DNA from: Vibrio cyclitrophicus
GTDB taxonomy: Bacteria; Pseudomonadota; Gammaproteobacteria; Enterobacterales; Vibrionaceae
Direction: 5' to 3'
NCBI GenBank assembly: GCA_023206055.1
Contig: CP065367.1
Span: 186,001 to 250,000 of the forward strand
DNA: 64,000 bases
In this document: piece after piece, positions 1 to 8,982 of the stretch
How positions within the stretch are numbered: position 1 is the first letter of the stretch
Layout of the letters: each line of letters starts with the position of its first letter
Notes under the pieces: generated by a model
What the model was told of the DNA's origin: nothing
The model's input: only the letters and a program-made list of their open reading frames with translations
The model's database searches: none
Program-made: the position numbers and the translations under genes

Positions 1-1
1 C

Positions 2-397
2 CGCCAAAGACAAGTCGTGCTTTCGGTTGAGGCGCCTTATCAAAGCAAGCCAAGATTGTTTCCAAATCAGCAGGTTCAGGCTGTGGTTAATCTTGGGCTG
101 AAGGATAACGTAGTCAGCGTGCCTTTAAGTGCGATGACGCGAGACGGATATGTGTGGACGTTAGACAGCAATGATCGTCTACGTAAAGAGTCGGTATCCT
201 TGATTGGGCAAGGTAATCGGGTGCTCGATATTCGGTTTAATCAGCAAAGTGAACAGGTTCGCAGAGTGGTGCAGTATCCGCTTTCTTCAATGTTAATTGG
301 TAAGCAAGTCGAGCCTAACTTCTACCAAGACGATAGTTCAGAATCCATGATCGCGAGCCAATCTGATGATGAGCAGATTGAGGAGGCAAACCAATGA
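2..397 (+). CDS. RND efflux membrane-fusion protein, C-terminal part (5' end outside window)
   Basis: The reading frame is open from base 2, so the gene begins before the window; only about 131 C-terminal residues are present. The segment NQQVQAVVNLG and the following short beta-strand-rich stretch fit the C-terminal barrel and membrane-proximal part of HlyD/AcrA-type periplasmic adaptors. The tail is acidic (DDSSESMIASQSDDEQIEE). Its stop codon overlaps the ATG of the downstream RND pump (ATGA at 394-397), so the two are translationally coupled. That neighbour is the main reason for the call; a fragment alone could not be assigned firmly. An adaptor of this kind would join the inner-membrane pump to an outer-membrane channel. 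Confidence 0.75.
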   Translation, partial: RQRQVVLSVEAPYQSKPRLFPNQQVQAVVNLGLKDNVVSVPLSAMTRDGYVWTLDSNDRLRKESVSLIGQGNRVLDIRFNQQSEQVRRVVQYPLSSMLIGKQVEPNFYQDDSSESMIASQSDDEQIEEANQ

Positions 398-3300
398 GTT
401 GGATGACCAAATGGTTTATCAATAATCCGGTTGCTGCCAATTTGTTGATGATGGCGATTGTTATCAGTGGTGTGCTTGCGTTCGGACAATTACGTGTCGA
501 GTCGTTCCCACAAATCGCACCGTCTTCCATCAGTATCAGCGTTACTTATCCTGGCGGTACGGCGCAACAGATCGATGAGAGTGTTACCCAGCGAATCGAA
601 GAGTCAATCAGTGGTATTGCAGGCATCAAACAGATCACTAGTCAGTCGAGTGCTGGGATTTCTCAGGTCATGGTCCGTAAAACCAGTAGTACAGATTTAG
701 ACAAGCTTCTGGATGATATTCGTAATCAAGTCAACGCGATCAATGGTTTTCCCGTGCAAGCGGAAAGACCGCAAGTTGTGCGAAACGAATTTACCAATTT
801 AGCGGCGTTTGTGGTGGTGTCGGGGCCAAGAACCGATGACGAGTTGCAACCTATCGCTAAGCAACTTGAACAAGCACTGAAAAAGAATCCGCGTATCTCG
901 AAGCTATCAAATTGGGGAACTCGCACATCTCAATTAGTTATCGAGCCCGATCCTGACCAACTGAAAGCCTTAGGGTTGAGCTTAGAAGATCTCGCAGAGC
1001 TCGTTGAGCAGCGTTCGCTTGAGACTCGCAGCGGTGAGCTGATTAGTGACAAAGGTCGAATGGTGATTCGTGGTGACGGATACGCCGATGATCTACAGAA
1101 GTTAAACCAGCTTGTTGTGATTTCAGGAAGCAACGGAAAAATACTACTGGGAGACATCGCCAAGTTAAGTCGTGGCTACCAATACAGTGGTTCTATCGTG
1201 CGTAACAACGGCTCTAACGCCATCGCATTATTGGTCAGTACGAGCCAAACCGACAACCTGCTTAAAGTCAGCGAGGCGATCAGTGAAACACTGGATGCAC
1301 AACGTGCGATTTTGCCGTCGGATATTGAGTTGAATACCATGGCCGACATGGCACCTTACATTGAAGAACAGCTATTTCGTTTGAGTGAGAATGCATGGCA
1401 AGGGTTATTGATCGTCGTAGTTTTACTTGGGATCTTTCTTGAAATTAGACTCGCCTTTTGGGTCGCGATGGGCATTCCAATTGCGCTGACTGGAACGTTG
1501 GCAGCAATGCAGTTGTTCAACTACAGCATCAACGACATCACTCTGTTTGGCTTTATCTTGGTTCTCGGTGTGTTGGTGGACGATGCGGTTGTGGTAGGTG
1601 AAGCGATACATGAAAAACGGACGGGGAACGTCGGCTATTCTCATAATATCAATGGTTTATCAAATATAAACGGCTCCTCAAATCTAAACGGAAAGACAGC
1701 CGCTTGGCAGGGCGTTAACTCAGTATCAGTGGCTACCGTGTTTGGTGTGCTCACAACCATCGCTGCGTTTTCTCCAATGTTATGGATTAATAACGAGCTA
1801 GCCAAAGTGCTTGCAGGGTTTTCAGCCGTGGTGATCTTTGCGCTGATATTCTCGCTTATCGAAAGCAAGTTCATTTTACCGTCACACTTGGCTCAGCTTT
1901 CTGTGAAAAAACCATCAACGGGTTTGTTCGCCAAGGTTCAGAATGCTGCTCAAGGTAGATTACAGTGGTTTAATCTCAACATCTACAAGCCAGTATTGGA
2001 GTTTGCACTTGGTTACAAAGTCGCGTCTCTGCTTGGGTTTGTGGCGGTTATCTCACTGGCTTATGGTATGTGGTCTAACGGTGCGATTCGCAGTGCGTTG
2101 TTTCCTGAAATCCCGGGGCGTTACATCACCGCGGTTATTGAACTGGAAGATGGTGCGCCGTTGCCTTTACAGCGCCAAGCCTTGTTGCAAATAGAGCAAG
2201 CAATGACACAAGTAGAAAAAGGCTTAATGGACGATTACCCATTACAAGAGAAGCCGGTTGTGAATCTGCTTGCTTGGTCTGATGGCTATGGCGAAATCGA
2301 AGTCACAGCTGAGCTTACTAACGAATCTTTAAGCTCACTGCCGGGAAATTTATTGTTGAAGCGATGGAGAGAAAATACAGGGCAAATCGAAGGCGCTTAT
2401 TCGGTTAAGTTCAGTGCGGCAGAGGAGCCTGCTGGTGGAACATTCTTAACGATCTCTTCCAATGATCGTGAGCTTGCTTCTCTTGTTAGCGAGGAGCTCG
2501 CGGATACCTTGGCTTCGTTGAAAGGCGTATCGGATGTCTACGACGATGGTCAGGATGGTTTGCCGCAAGTTCGATTGGTATTGAATCAATATGGTCAGCA
2601 ACTTGGGTTAACTCAAGCGAAACTGGCTCAGCTAGCAGGCGAAGCGTTTGGTGAAAGAGAAGTGCATCGTTTATTAGAAAATGGGCAAGAGACCAAGGTG
2701 CTGCTGCAGTATCCAAGGGATGAGCGCAGAACCTTAGCTCAGCTACAACATGCTCTTATCATGTTACCTAATGGCGGAAGTGTGATGATGGGGGATATTG
2801 CTGAGTTTCGTCATGAGCAAGAGCCACAAGTGGTTTACCGCCGTGACCGAGAACAAGTGATCAACCTGTATTGGAAGCAGAACCGAGACCTGCAATCACC
2901 AGAAAAAACACGTGAGCAACTTGAAGATACGATTGAATCTCTGCACTTACAGTTTCCAAGCGTGACGATAAAAGCAGGCGGCGAATTTGAAGAGATCGGT
3001 GAGGTGTCGAACGGCTTCAAATCAGCGATGATACTAACGCTCATCATGATCTACATTTTGTTGGCGGTGCCTTTGAAGTCCTATTGGCAACCGATGATCA
3101 TCATGGCTGTGATACCGTTTGGCTTTGCAGGTGCGATTTTTGGTCACTACTTGATGGACTTACCCATCAGCATTCTTTCGATGTTCGGCATGATGGCCAT
3201 GACAGGCATTGTGATTAACGACTCGTTAGTGTTGATCACGCGCTTTAATAGTGAATATCGCCAAGGCGTACCGTTACAGCAAGCGTTAGTCATTGCGGGT

Positions 3301-3573
3301 ACCAGCCGTTTGAGGGCGATTTTCTTGACGACCATTACAACGGTGTGTGGATTGTTGCCATTGCTAAGCGAAACCGCAGAACAGGCGCAATACTTGAAAC
3401 CAGCGGCAGTATCTTTGGTATTTGGTGAGTTGTTTGCCACTGCGGTAACGCTGATTTTGATACCTGTGTTGCTTGGCCTGTTTTGCCGTAATCCGCCTCA
3501 GGTTGAAAATCTAATTGCACAAGAACCACATGAACAAGATGCATTAGAAGAACTCACTTTGGAGCGCTCGTGA
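394..3573 (+). CDS. RND-family efflux pump, inner-membrane subunit
   Basis: A 1059-residue protein of the AcrB/MexB-like RND superfamily, expected to export hydrophobic compounds using the proton gradient. It starts with the usual cytoplasmic segment followed by TM1 (NPVAANLLMMAIVISGVLAF), then a large periplasmic porter domain, a TM block with the proton-relay motif DDAVVVGE near residue 395, a second porter domain and a final TM block (about 875-1040). After the relay helix, around residues 409-434, there is an insertion rich in Asn, Gly and Ser with three near-repeats of SNxNG, unlike the short basic loop usual here. The ATG overlaps the stop of the adaptor gene, and its own stop overlaps the GTG start of the AraC-type regulator, giving a coupled three-gene unit. 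The substrate cannot be read from sequence. Confidence 0.93.
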   Translation: MSWMTKWFINNPVAANLLMMAIVISGVLAFGQLRVESFPQIAPSSISISVTYPGGTAQQIDESVTQRIEESISGIAGIKQITSQSSAGISQVMVRKTSSTDLDKLLDDIRNQVNAINGFPVQAERPQVVRNEFTNLAAFVVVSGPRTDDELQPIAKQLEQALKKNPRISKLSNWGTRTSQLVIEPDPDQLKALGLSLEDLAELVEQRSLETRSGELISDKGRMVIRGDGYADDLQKLNQLVVISGSNGKILLGDIAKLSRGYQYSGSIVRNNGSNAIALLVSTSQTDNLLKVSEAISETLDAQRAILPSDIELNTMADMAPYIEEQLFRLSENAWQGLLIVVVLLGIFLEIRLAFWVAMGIPIALTGTLAAMQLFNYSINDITLFGFILVLGVLVDDAVVVGEAIHEKRTGNVGYSHNINGLSNINGSSNLNGKTAAWQGVNSVSVATVFGVLTTIAAFSPMLWINNELAKVLAGFSAVVIFALIFSLIESKFILPSHLAQLSVKKPSTGLFAKVQNAAQGRLQWFNLNIYKPVLEFALGYKVASLLGFVAVISLAYGMWSNGAIRSALFPEIPGRYITAVIELEDGAPLPLQRQALLQIEQAMTQVEKGLMDDYPLQEKPVVNLLAWSDGYGEIEVTAELTNESLSSLPGNLLLKRWRENTGQIEGAYSVKFSAAEEPAGGTFLTISSNDRELASLVSEELADTLASLKGVSDVYDDGQDGLPQVRLVLNQYGQQLGLTQAKLAQLAGEAFGEREVHRLLENGQETKVLLQYPRDERRTLAQLQHALIMLPNGGSVMMGDIAEFRHEQEPQVVYRRDREQVINLYWKQNRDLQSPEKTREQLEDTIESLHLQFPSVTIKAGGEFEEIGEVSNGFKSAMILTLIMIYILLAVPLKSYWQPMIIMAVIPFGFAGAIFGHYLMDLPISILSMFGMMAMTGIVINDSLVLITRFNSEYRQGVPLQQALVIAGTSRLRAIFLTTITTVCGLLPLLSETAEQAQYLKPAAVSLVFGELFATAVTLILIPVLLGLFCRNPPQVENLIAQEPHEQDALEELTLERS

Positions 3574-4604
3574 TTGATTTTATAAAGGACAAAGACGATA
3601 GTGAAGCCAAGCGATCGAATTCAATCAAGTCGACAGATACAAGAGCTTCTATGCCTGAGAAAAAAGACCGTATGACGCAAGAGAAAAAACCTGATTATCA
3701 ATTGGTGCCCGGTTTTAAACTGGTGCCAGAGATTGCATTGATCGAATCTTTGCCAGAGCATCTTCAAAAACGCTTTACGCATGCATTGACCTTGATGCAT
3801 GAAGAGTGGGGTGAGCGCCGTACGTGGGAAGAGATAGCAACCGAGAGCGCGATTTCGCCATACCACTTCCATCGTCAGTTTACAGAGTTGTTCAACGAAA
3901 CACCGGGCCAGTATTTAGGTCGAGTTCGGCTGCAAATTGCGGTCAGTTTGTTGCTCAATGATGAGCCGTGGAGTGTGATTGAAATAGCTCAATATTGCGG
4001 CTTTTCATCATCGCAGTCATTAGGTAAGGCGCTTAAGCGTGAACTCGGTGTCACGGCAAAACATATTCGGGAAATGGGCTATAACGCGACTCCCAGAGAT
4101 ACTGCTGACTTTATCCAGAAATTGGCACACCCAGGTGTGCAGTCTTCGATGGAGAAAGAACTGGTTAAGTCTATGCCGATAGAGCTGGTTTGGTATCCAG
4201 AGCGCGGTATGCAAAAGCTTAAGTTGGAAGATCCTGATTGGGACACGGTGTTTGAGATATATGGTCAGAAGTCGACGCATTTGATGGGCACTACGCCGAT
4301 CAAGCAGATGAATAATAAGTGGGACGACATCGACGCTGAAATTGGAAACTGGCAAGTCGCGAAAGATCGCTACGATATGACCATTCCTGAAGGCTACTAC
4401 TTATGCAGCGACGTTTATCTGGTTTCGGATGTGGCGTACAGCACAGCCTTAGAAGCTCTGTTTAAGGCGGTTGAGCAACAAGGTTTGAAGTTAGATGTGC
4501 AAGGTTATTTGGTAGAGATGATTCGCCAGATCGACACGGATGATGTGGAAGGCGTGACGTTCTCTTTTCAGTTACCCATTTTAACCACGCAAGACAGCGA
4601 ATAA
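3570..4604 (+). CDS. AraC-family transcriptional regulator with GyrI-like effector domain
   Basis: A 344-residue regulator. Residues about 85-168 form the double helix-turn-helix of AraC proteins (WEEIATESAISPYHFHRQF, then VIEIAQYCGFSSSQSLGKAL). Residues about 195-340 (from SMPIELVWYPERG) look like a GyrI/BmrR-like small-molecule binding domain, as in Rob and similar activators of efflux genes. It begins at GTG 3570 in a GTGA overlap with the pump stop codon; the first about 40 residues are low-complexity and polar, so the true start could be one of the internal ATGs (for example 3651 or 3672). Cotranscription with the RND pump suggests it senses a pump substrate and controls this operon; that is inference. 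Confidence 0.88.
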   Translation: MIDFIKDKDDSEAKRSNSIKSTDTRASMPEKKDRMTQEKKPDYQLVPGFKLVPEIALIESLPEHLQKRFTHALTLMHEEWGERRTWEEIATESAISPYHFHRQFTELFNETPGQYLGRVRLQIAVSLLLNDEPWSVIEIAQYCGFSSSQSLGKALKRELGVTAKHIREMGYNATPRDTADFIQKLAHPGVQSSMEKELVKSMPIELVWYPERGMQKLKLEDPDWDTVFEIYGQKSTHLMGTTPIKQMNNKWDDIDAEIGNWQVAKDRYDMTIPEGYYLCSDVYLVSDVAYSTALEALFKAVEQQGLKLDVQGYLVEMIRQIDTDDVEGVTFSFQLPILTTQDSE

Positions 4605-4607
4605 TAA

Positions 4608-4640
4608 AAAGGCTCCTAAAATGAGGAGCCTTTGTTTTAT
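4608..4640. terminator. Bidirectional rho-independent terminator
   Basis: Perfect stem AAAGGCTCCT / AGGAGCCTTT (4608-4617 and 4624-4633) with a short loop, A-rich on the left and T-rich on the right. It lies between the convergent regulator gene (+) and fruA (-) and can serve both. Confidence 0.9.
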
Positions 4641-4719
4641 TTCAAGGAGCTGTTTTACCAAGGAATAGTTTATCAGAGCCTCTGTTCGTCAGCTTTAACC
4701 GCTAAACAGAGTGGGGGGA

Positions 4720-6462
4720 TTAAGCCTCTGCTGTTACTTTATCGCTGCTCATCTTTTTAAGAGCGGCGTAACCGAAGCCTGTTACTGCCGTACCAGCTGC
4801 AATCGCCACTAGGTACATAAGCACAGGAGAGATAGCACCAGGAATCAGTAATACGAACAAGCCGCCGTGTGGAGCCATAAGCTGAGCACCAAACATCATT
4901 GATAGAGCGCCCGTTAGTGCGCCACCTGCCATACAAGCTGGGATAACACGCATTGGATCTTTCGCTGCGAATGGAATTGCACCTTCAGAGATGAAACATA
5001 GGCCAAGAACGAATGATGCTTTACCTGCTTCACGCTCGCCTGCTTCAAACTTGTCTTTCACTAGGAAAGTCGCAAGGCCCATACCTAGAGCTGGAACCAT
5101 ACCTGCTGCCATGATTGCAGCCATTGGTGCGTAAGTTTGCGAAGCCAGTAGACCAACACCGAATGTGTAAGCGGCTTTGTTTACAGGGCCACCAAGGTCG
5201 AAACACATCATTGCGCCTAGAATCACACCCAGAAGAATCGCGTTAGACGTTCCCATGTTGTTTAGGAAAGTTGTCATTGCGCTCATCACGCCAGAAACAG
5301 GGCCACCTACGATGTAAACCATCACAAGACCAGTAAACAAACTCGCGATAAACGGAATGATCAGGATTGGCTTGAGGGCTTCCATGGATTGTGGAAGTTG
5401 AACCTTGTCGGCAATGAATTTCGCTGCGTAACCGGCAATGAAACCTGCTGCGATACCACCTAGGAAACCTGCGCCCGTTGAGCTAGCCAACATACCGCCG
5501 ATTAGACCTGGAGCCAGACCTGGACGGTCAGCAATTGAGAATGCAATGAAACCAGCAAGAACAGGAATCATCAGTGCGAATGCAGAACCACCACCAATAG
5601 TCATCAATGCTGCTGCTAATGTGCCTTCTTCTTTAAACGCTTCGATACCGAATACGAAAGAAAGAGCGATGATCAAACCACCCGCAACAACTACAGGAAG
5701 CATGTGCGATACACCTGTCATTAGGTGCTTGTACACGCCTTTCTTCTCGTCAGCAGGTGCTGAATTAGAAGATGCTGTGTGTTGGTATGGTTTAGCTTCT
5801 GCGAATGCTTTTTCCATTTCTTGCTTTGTTTTCTTCAAAGCAGGACTTGTTGTTGTTTTGTATAGGGCTTTGCCGTTAAAACGATCCAGAGGAACGTCAA
5901 TGTCGGCTGCGATGATAACAAGATCAGCGTCTGCGATTTCTTGGTCTGTCAGTTGGTTTTTCGCACCTACAGAGCCACGAGTTTCCACTTTAATTTGGTG
6001 ACCTAGGCGTTTGCCTTCTGCTTCAAGCGCTTCAGCTGCCATAAAGGTGTGTGCAACACCAGTTGGGCAAGCGGTAATCGCTACGATTTTTTTGCTACCT
6101 GTAGCAGGTGACGTACCAGTCACTTCAACAGTGCTTTCAGCTTGAGAAGCGTCTAATACTGTTGCTTCTGCTGCCGCTTTCTCAAGAAATGCTTTTGCAT
6201 CTGCAGTGCATTCAGAGATAGCCGCTTGGTACACTTTCTTGCCGACAAAGCGCGCTTTATTAACGTTGGTGTTGGCTGCGATAACCACAACGTCGCTGCT
6301 GTCGATAGTGTCTTGCGATACGGTTGAGTCAGGTAGCACGCTTGATTGACATTCAATAGCGGCGTTCCAACCCAGTGCTTTTGTCGCTTGCTCTAACAAG
6401 CCTGCGGCGATGATGCTGTTTGCTACGCCACTAGGGCAAGCTGTGATAATGGTAATATTCAT
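4720..6462 (-). CDS. fruA: PTS fructose-specific EIIB'BC component
   Basis: A 580-residue membrane permease that takes up fructose and phosphorylates it to fructose 1-phosphate. Two tandem IIB domains are visible: the first at residues 1-100 (TACPSGVANS, Cys9) and the second at about 124-220 (TACPTGVAHT, Cys132, the expected phospho-cysteine). The IIC domain follows from about 245 to 575 with about ten hydrophobic segments and a conserved FDLGGPVNKAAY motif. It is last of the leftward fruB-fruK-fruA operon; only 15 bases separate it from fruK. A strong terminator lies beyond the stop codon. Length and order match enterobacterial fruA. Confidence 0.97.
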   Translation of the reverse strand: MNITIITACPSGVANSIIAAGLLEQATKALGWNAAIECQSSVLPDSTVSQDTIDSSDVVVIAANTNVNKARFVGKKVYQAAISECTADAKAFLEKAAAEATVLDASQAESTVEVTGTSPATGSKKIVAITACPTGVAHTFMAAEALEAEGKRLGHQIKVETRGSVGAKNQLTDQEIADADLVIIAADIDVPLDRFNGKALYKTTTSPALKKTKQEMEKAFAEAKPYQHTASSNSAPADEKKGVYKHLMTGVSHMLPVVVAGGLIIALSFVFGIEAFKEEGTLAAALMTIGGGSAFALMIPVLAGFIAFSIADRPGLAPGLIGGMLASSTGAGFLGGIAAGFIAGYAAKFIADKVQLPQSMEALKPILIIPFIASLFTGLVMVYIVGGPVSGVMSAMTTFLNNMGTSNAILLGVILGAMMCFDLGGPVNKAAYTFGVGLLASQTYAPMAAIMAAGMVPALGMGLATFLVKDKFEAGEREAGKASFVLGLCFISEGAIPFAAKDPMRVIPACMAGGALTGALSMMFGAQLMAPHGGLFVLLIPGAISPVLMYLVAIAAGTAVTGFGYAALKKMSSDKVTAEA

Positions 6463-6477
6463 AATAAACCTTTTGTC

Positions 6478-7455
6478 CTATTTGCTTGTGTCTAACTGGC
6501 TAGTTGGAGCACTAAGCGCCTGTAATTGGATATTTTGTAGTACTGAATCCAGCTCTTGTTGGCTGGTGATGCCCACGCCTACCTGTGAAACTGCTAGAGC
6601 AGATAGGGCGGTTGCGAATTTAATAAGTTCTGGTTTTGGCATCTGTTGCATGTGACCCCAACATAGGCCAGCAACTAAGGTGTCGCCTGCGCCTACCGTG
6701 CTTACCACTTGCATACGCGGCGGTTGAGCATGTAGCCATTCACCTTGGTTAAGCCACATCACGCCTTCTGCGCCAAGTGATACCACGATGTTATCGATGC
6801 CTTTTTCACTCAGGGCTTGGCCTGCGTGTTGGCATTGGTCGCGTGTGGTCAGTTCGGCATTGAACAGCTGAGACAGCTCTTCATCGTTTGGCTTAATCAG
6901 CCAAGGTTGTGCATTGATACCGGCTTTAAGTGCGTCACGGCTGCTGTCGAACAGCACTTTTTTACCTAGGTCACGCAAGCGTTGTACCCAAGAAGCGCAA
7001 AGCTCTGGCGACACGCCTTGTGGCAAGCTGCCTGCAATCACGAAGTAATCGTGCGTTTCAGCCAGTTCTAACAAGGTTTCTTCAAACGCTTTAACAGCGT
7101 CAGCATCAACAAGAACACCTGGGAAGTTGATGTCGCTAACTTGGCCTGAGTTCTCAACCAGTTTCACGTTGATACGAGTTGCGCCGTCGACACGGATGAA
7201 GCGGTCAGTTGCGCCCATCTGTTCGAACAGTTGGCAGAAAGCTTCTTCGTTATTGCGACCAAGGAAACCTGTTACGGTCACTTTCGCGCCAAGCTCTGAA
7301 AGCACTTTTGCTACGTTTACGCCTTTGCCCGCTGCATGAAGTGAACCTTTGTTCACTAGGCTCACTGAACCCACGTTAAGTGCGTTGATAGCGCCAGTTA
7401 GGTCGAGAGCAGGGTTTAGCGTAACGGTAACGGCTTTGATTTGTTTATCAGACAT
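6478..7455 (-). CDS. fruK: 1-phosphofructokinase
   Basis: A 325-residue PfkB-family sugar kinase that converts fructose 1-phosphate to fructose 1,6-bisphosphate in the cytoplasm. The N-terminal PfkB signature is visible (TLNPALDLT; AAGKGVNVAKVLSELG) and the C-terminal ATP-binding/catalytic motif GAGDTLVAGL at about 255-264 holds the catalytic Asp. It is the middle gene of fruBKA, nine bases downstream of fruB, and feeds the product of FruA into glycolysis. Confidence 0.97.
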   Translation of the reverse strand: MSDKQIKAVTVTLNPALDLTGAINALNVGSVSLVNKGSLHAAGKGVNVAKVLSELGAKVTVTGFLGRNNEEAFCQLFEQMGATDRFIRVDGATRINVKLVENSGQVSDINFPGVLVDADAVKAFEETLLELAETHDYFVIAGSLPQGVSPELCASWVQRLRDLGKKVLFDSSRDALKAGINAQPWLIKPNDEELSQLFNAELTTRDQCQHAGQALSEKGIDNIVVSLGAEGVMWLNQGEWLHAQPPRMQVVSTVGAGDTLVAGLCWGHMQQMPKPELIKFATALSALAVSQVGVGITSQQELDSVLQNIQLQALSAPTSQLDTSK

Positions 7456-7464
7456 ATCGATTCC

Positions 7465-8598
7465 TTAACCTTCGCCAAGGCCTGAAGCGATAGCTTTGCC
7501 AATCGATTCAAGTGCTTGTGCTGCATCTTCACCTTCAGCAACAAACTGAAGCTGGTGGCCGTGTTTAACGCCAAGTGCGATTACTTTCATCAAGCTCTTC
7601 GCGTTCACTTCTTTTCCGTCACCATCTAGGTTTGAAACGCGGATTGTTGATTCGAATTTCTTCGCTTCAGCAACCAGCATTGCACCCGGACGAGCGTGTA
7701 GGCCGTGCGCGTTTTTGATTTTGAAGACTGCGCAGTTGTCATCGTCTTGAGACGCTGTAGAAACCGCTTCACCTTTTAGAAGGCCAATCACTTGTGCAAT
7801 GTCAGCGGTTAACAGTTGTTGCTGTTTACCTTCGAAAACCATCTTGCTTAGGTTTGCCAGAATAGATTGGTGTGCGCTGTTACAAGCTGCGAATGCGACT
7901 AATGCTTTCACTGGTGTGCCTTCGTACTCACAATGGTTTGCTGTTGAAACAAACGATACGCCAGTGCGAGTTACGCCTTTATCGCTGCCCAATAACCACA
8001 GGCCTTGGCCTAGGTGAGTCGGTGTTTTTGTTACTAGGTCAGCAACGAATGCGTTGTCTGTGCAACCTGTGTTCTTAAGTAGGCCGCCCGCAACTGCAGA
8101 CATTTGAACCATGTCGCTTGCAGGGAACAGTAGCTGAACCAAAGAAGCGTCTAGGTCTGCTTCTAGTTGAACTTCGCCATTAAGTAGGGCGATGATTTCG
8201 TCTTCTGATTTCGCCTGCTTTAATTTCTCTTCAACACCGTCTGCCGCTAGAACCTTTGTTAGCTGCTTAAGGATGCCTAAGTGCTCGTCAGATTTCGCTG
8301 CAATACCAATTGCTACGTAAACACGGTTGCCGTCTGCCCAATCAATACCTTCAGGAAAGTGGTGAACCGCTACGCCTGTCTCTTTTACTAGGCTACGCGT
8401 GTCAGTGGTGCCGTGAGGAATCGCGATGCCGTTACCTAGGAACGTAGAGTTCTGGTTTTCACGGTTCAGCATTCCTTCAACGTAGCCAGAGTCAACTAAG
8501 CCTTTCGCGGTTAGGTCGCCAGCAATGTTCTGGATAGCTTTGAATTTGTCATCGGCCGTTTGACCAAGAGTGATGTCGGATTTTGATAGTTTAAGCAT
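7465..8598 (-). CDS. fruB: Bifunctional PTS fructose EIIA / HPr-like protein (FPr)
   Basis: A 377-residue cytoplasmic phosphocarrier. The EIIA domain occupies about residues 1-145, with the phospho-His in GIAIPHGT (His62). A central linker domain follows, and the C-terminal HPr-like domain (about 288-377) has the phospho-His in HGLHARPGAM (His301). It passes phosphate from enzyme I to the IIB domain of FruA. First gene of the fruBKA operon; its upstream region holds a Cra-type operator at 8703-8718, so the operon is probably repressed by the divergent regulator and induced by fructose phosphates. Confidence 0.97.
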   Translation of the reverse strand: MLKLSKSDITLGQTADDKFKAIQNIAGDLTAKGLVDSGYVEGMLNRENQNSTFLGNGIAIPHGTTDTRSLVKETGVAVHHFPEGIDWADGNRVYVAIGIAAKSDEHLGILKQLTKVLAADGVEEKLKQAKSEDEIIALLNGEVQLEADLDASLVQLLFPASDMVQMSAVAGGLLKNTGCTDNAFVADLVTKTPTHLGQGLWLLGSDKGVTRTGVSFVSTANHCEYEGTPVKALVAFAACNSAHQSILANLSKMVFEGKQQQLLTADIAQVIGLLKGEAVSTASQDDDNCAVFKIKNAHGLHARPGAMLVAEAKKFESTIRVSNLDGDGKEVNAKSLMKVIALGVKHGHQLQFVAEGEDAAQALESIGKAIASGLGEG

Positions 8599-8702
8599 GG
8601 TGCCTCTTTAGCGTATCGCTTGAGAATTTGTGTATCGCTACGATTCAGTCTAAAGCAAATGTTACTGAGCTTTACTCGTTGCTTGCTCTTTGTTTTATCT
8701 TG

Positions 8703-8718
8703 GCTGAATCGGTTCAGC
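8703..8718. promoter_or_regulatory. Cra/FruR-type operator upstream of fruB
   Basis: GCTGAATCGGTTCAGC is a near-perfect inverted repeat matching the TGAAnCGnTTCA-type Cra site. It lies 105 bases upstream of the fruB start codon in the divergent fruB/cra interval. Confidence 0.75.
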
Positions 8719-8873
8719 ATTCAGTGTAAAAAAATTCAGCAAAGCCGATTTTGGTTTTCAAAATAGTTTTGCTGCGTGTCGTAATTCCAGTTTCGTTAAC
8801 AACAAGAAGCCGAATCACGACAAATGACGCTCAATCCATACAAAAGGATGATTGAAGTCACTTTTCAGATTTT

Positions 8874-8910
8874 GCTGAATCCTTTCAGCTTTTATACTGA
8901 ATCGATTCAG
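8874..8910. promoter_or_regulatory. Two adjacent Cra/FruR-type operators upstream of cra
   Basis: GCTGAATCCTTTCAGC (8874-8889) and the perfect palindrome CTGAATCGATTCAG (8897-8910) lie close together, 73-109 bases before the cra start codon. Their placement suggests autoregulation by Cra and possibly looping with the fruB-proximal site. They fall inside the longest in-frame extension of the cra ORF, which argues against that extension being translated. Confidence 0.7.
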
Positions 8911-8982
8911 CATATAATTCAACTAATCCAAGGATCAGAAGATTGGTTATATGATCCTACGCACAAAATACAGGTCACCCAT

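Noticed and set aside
5438..6001. Long plus-strand ORF opposite fruA
   Set aside because: It is a reading-frame shadow of fruA: low-complexity Pro/Ala composition, no ribosome site, and the fruA frame has full family conservation.
8824..8982. N-terminal extension of the Cra-like regulator
   Set aside because: Would place 53 residues before the conserved helix-turn-helix and covers two operators; the start at 8983 fits the family.
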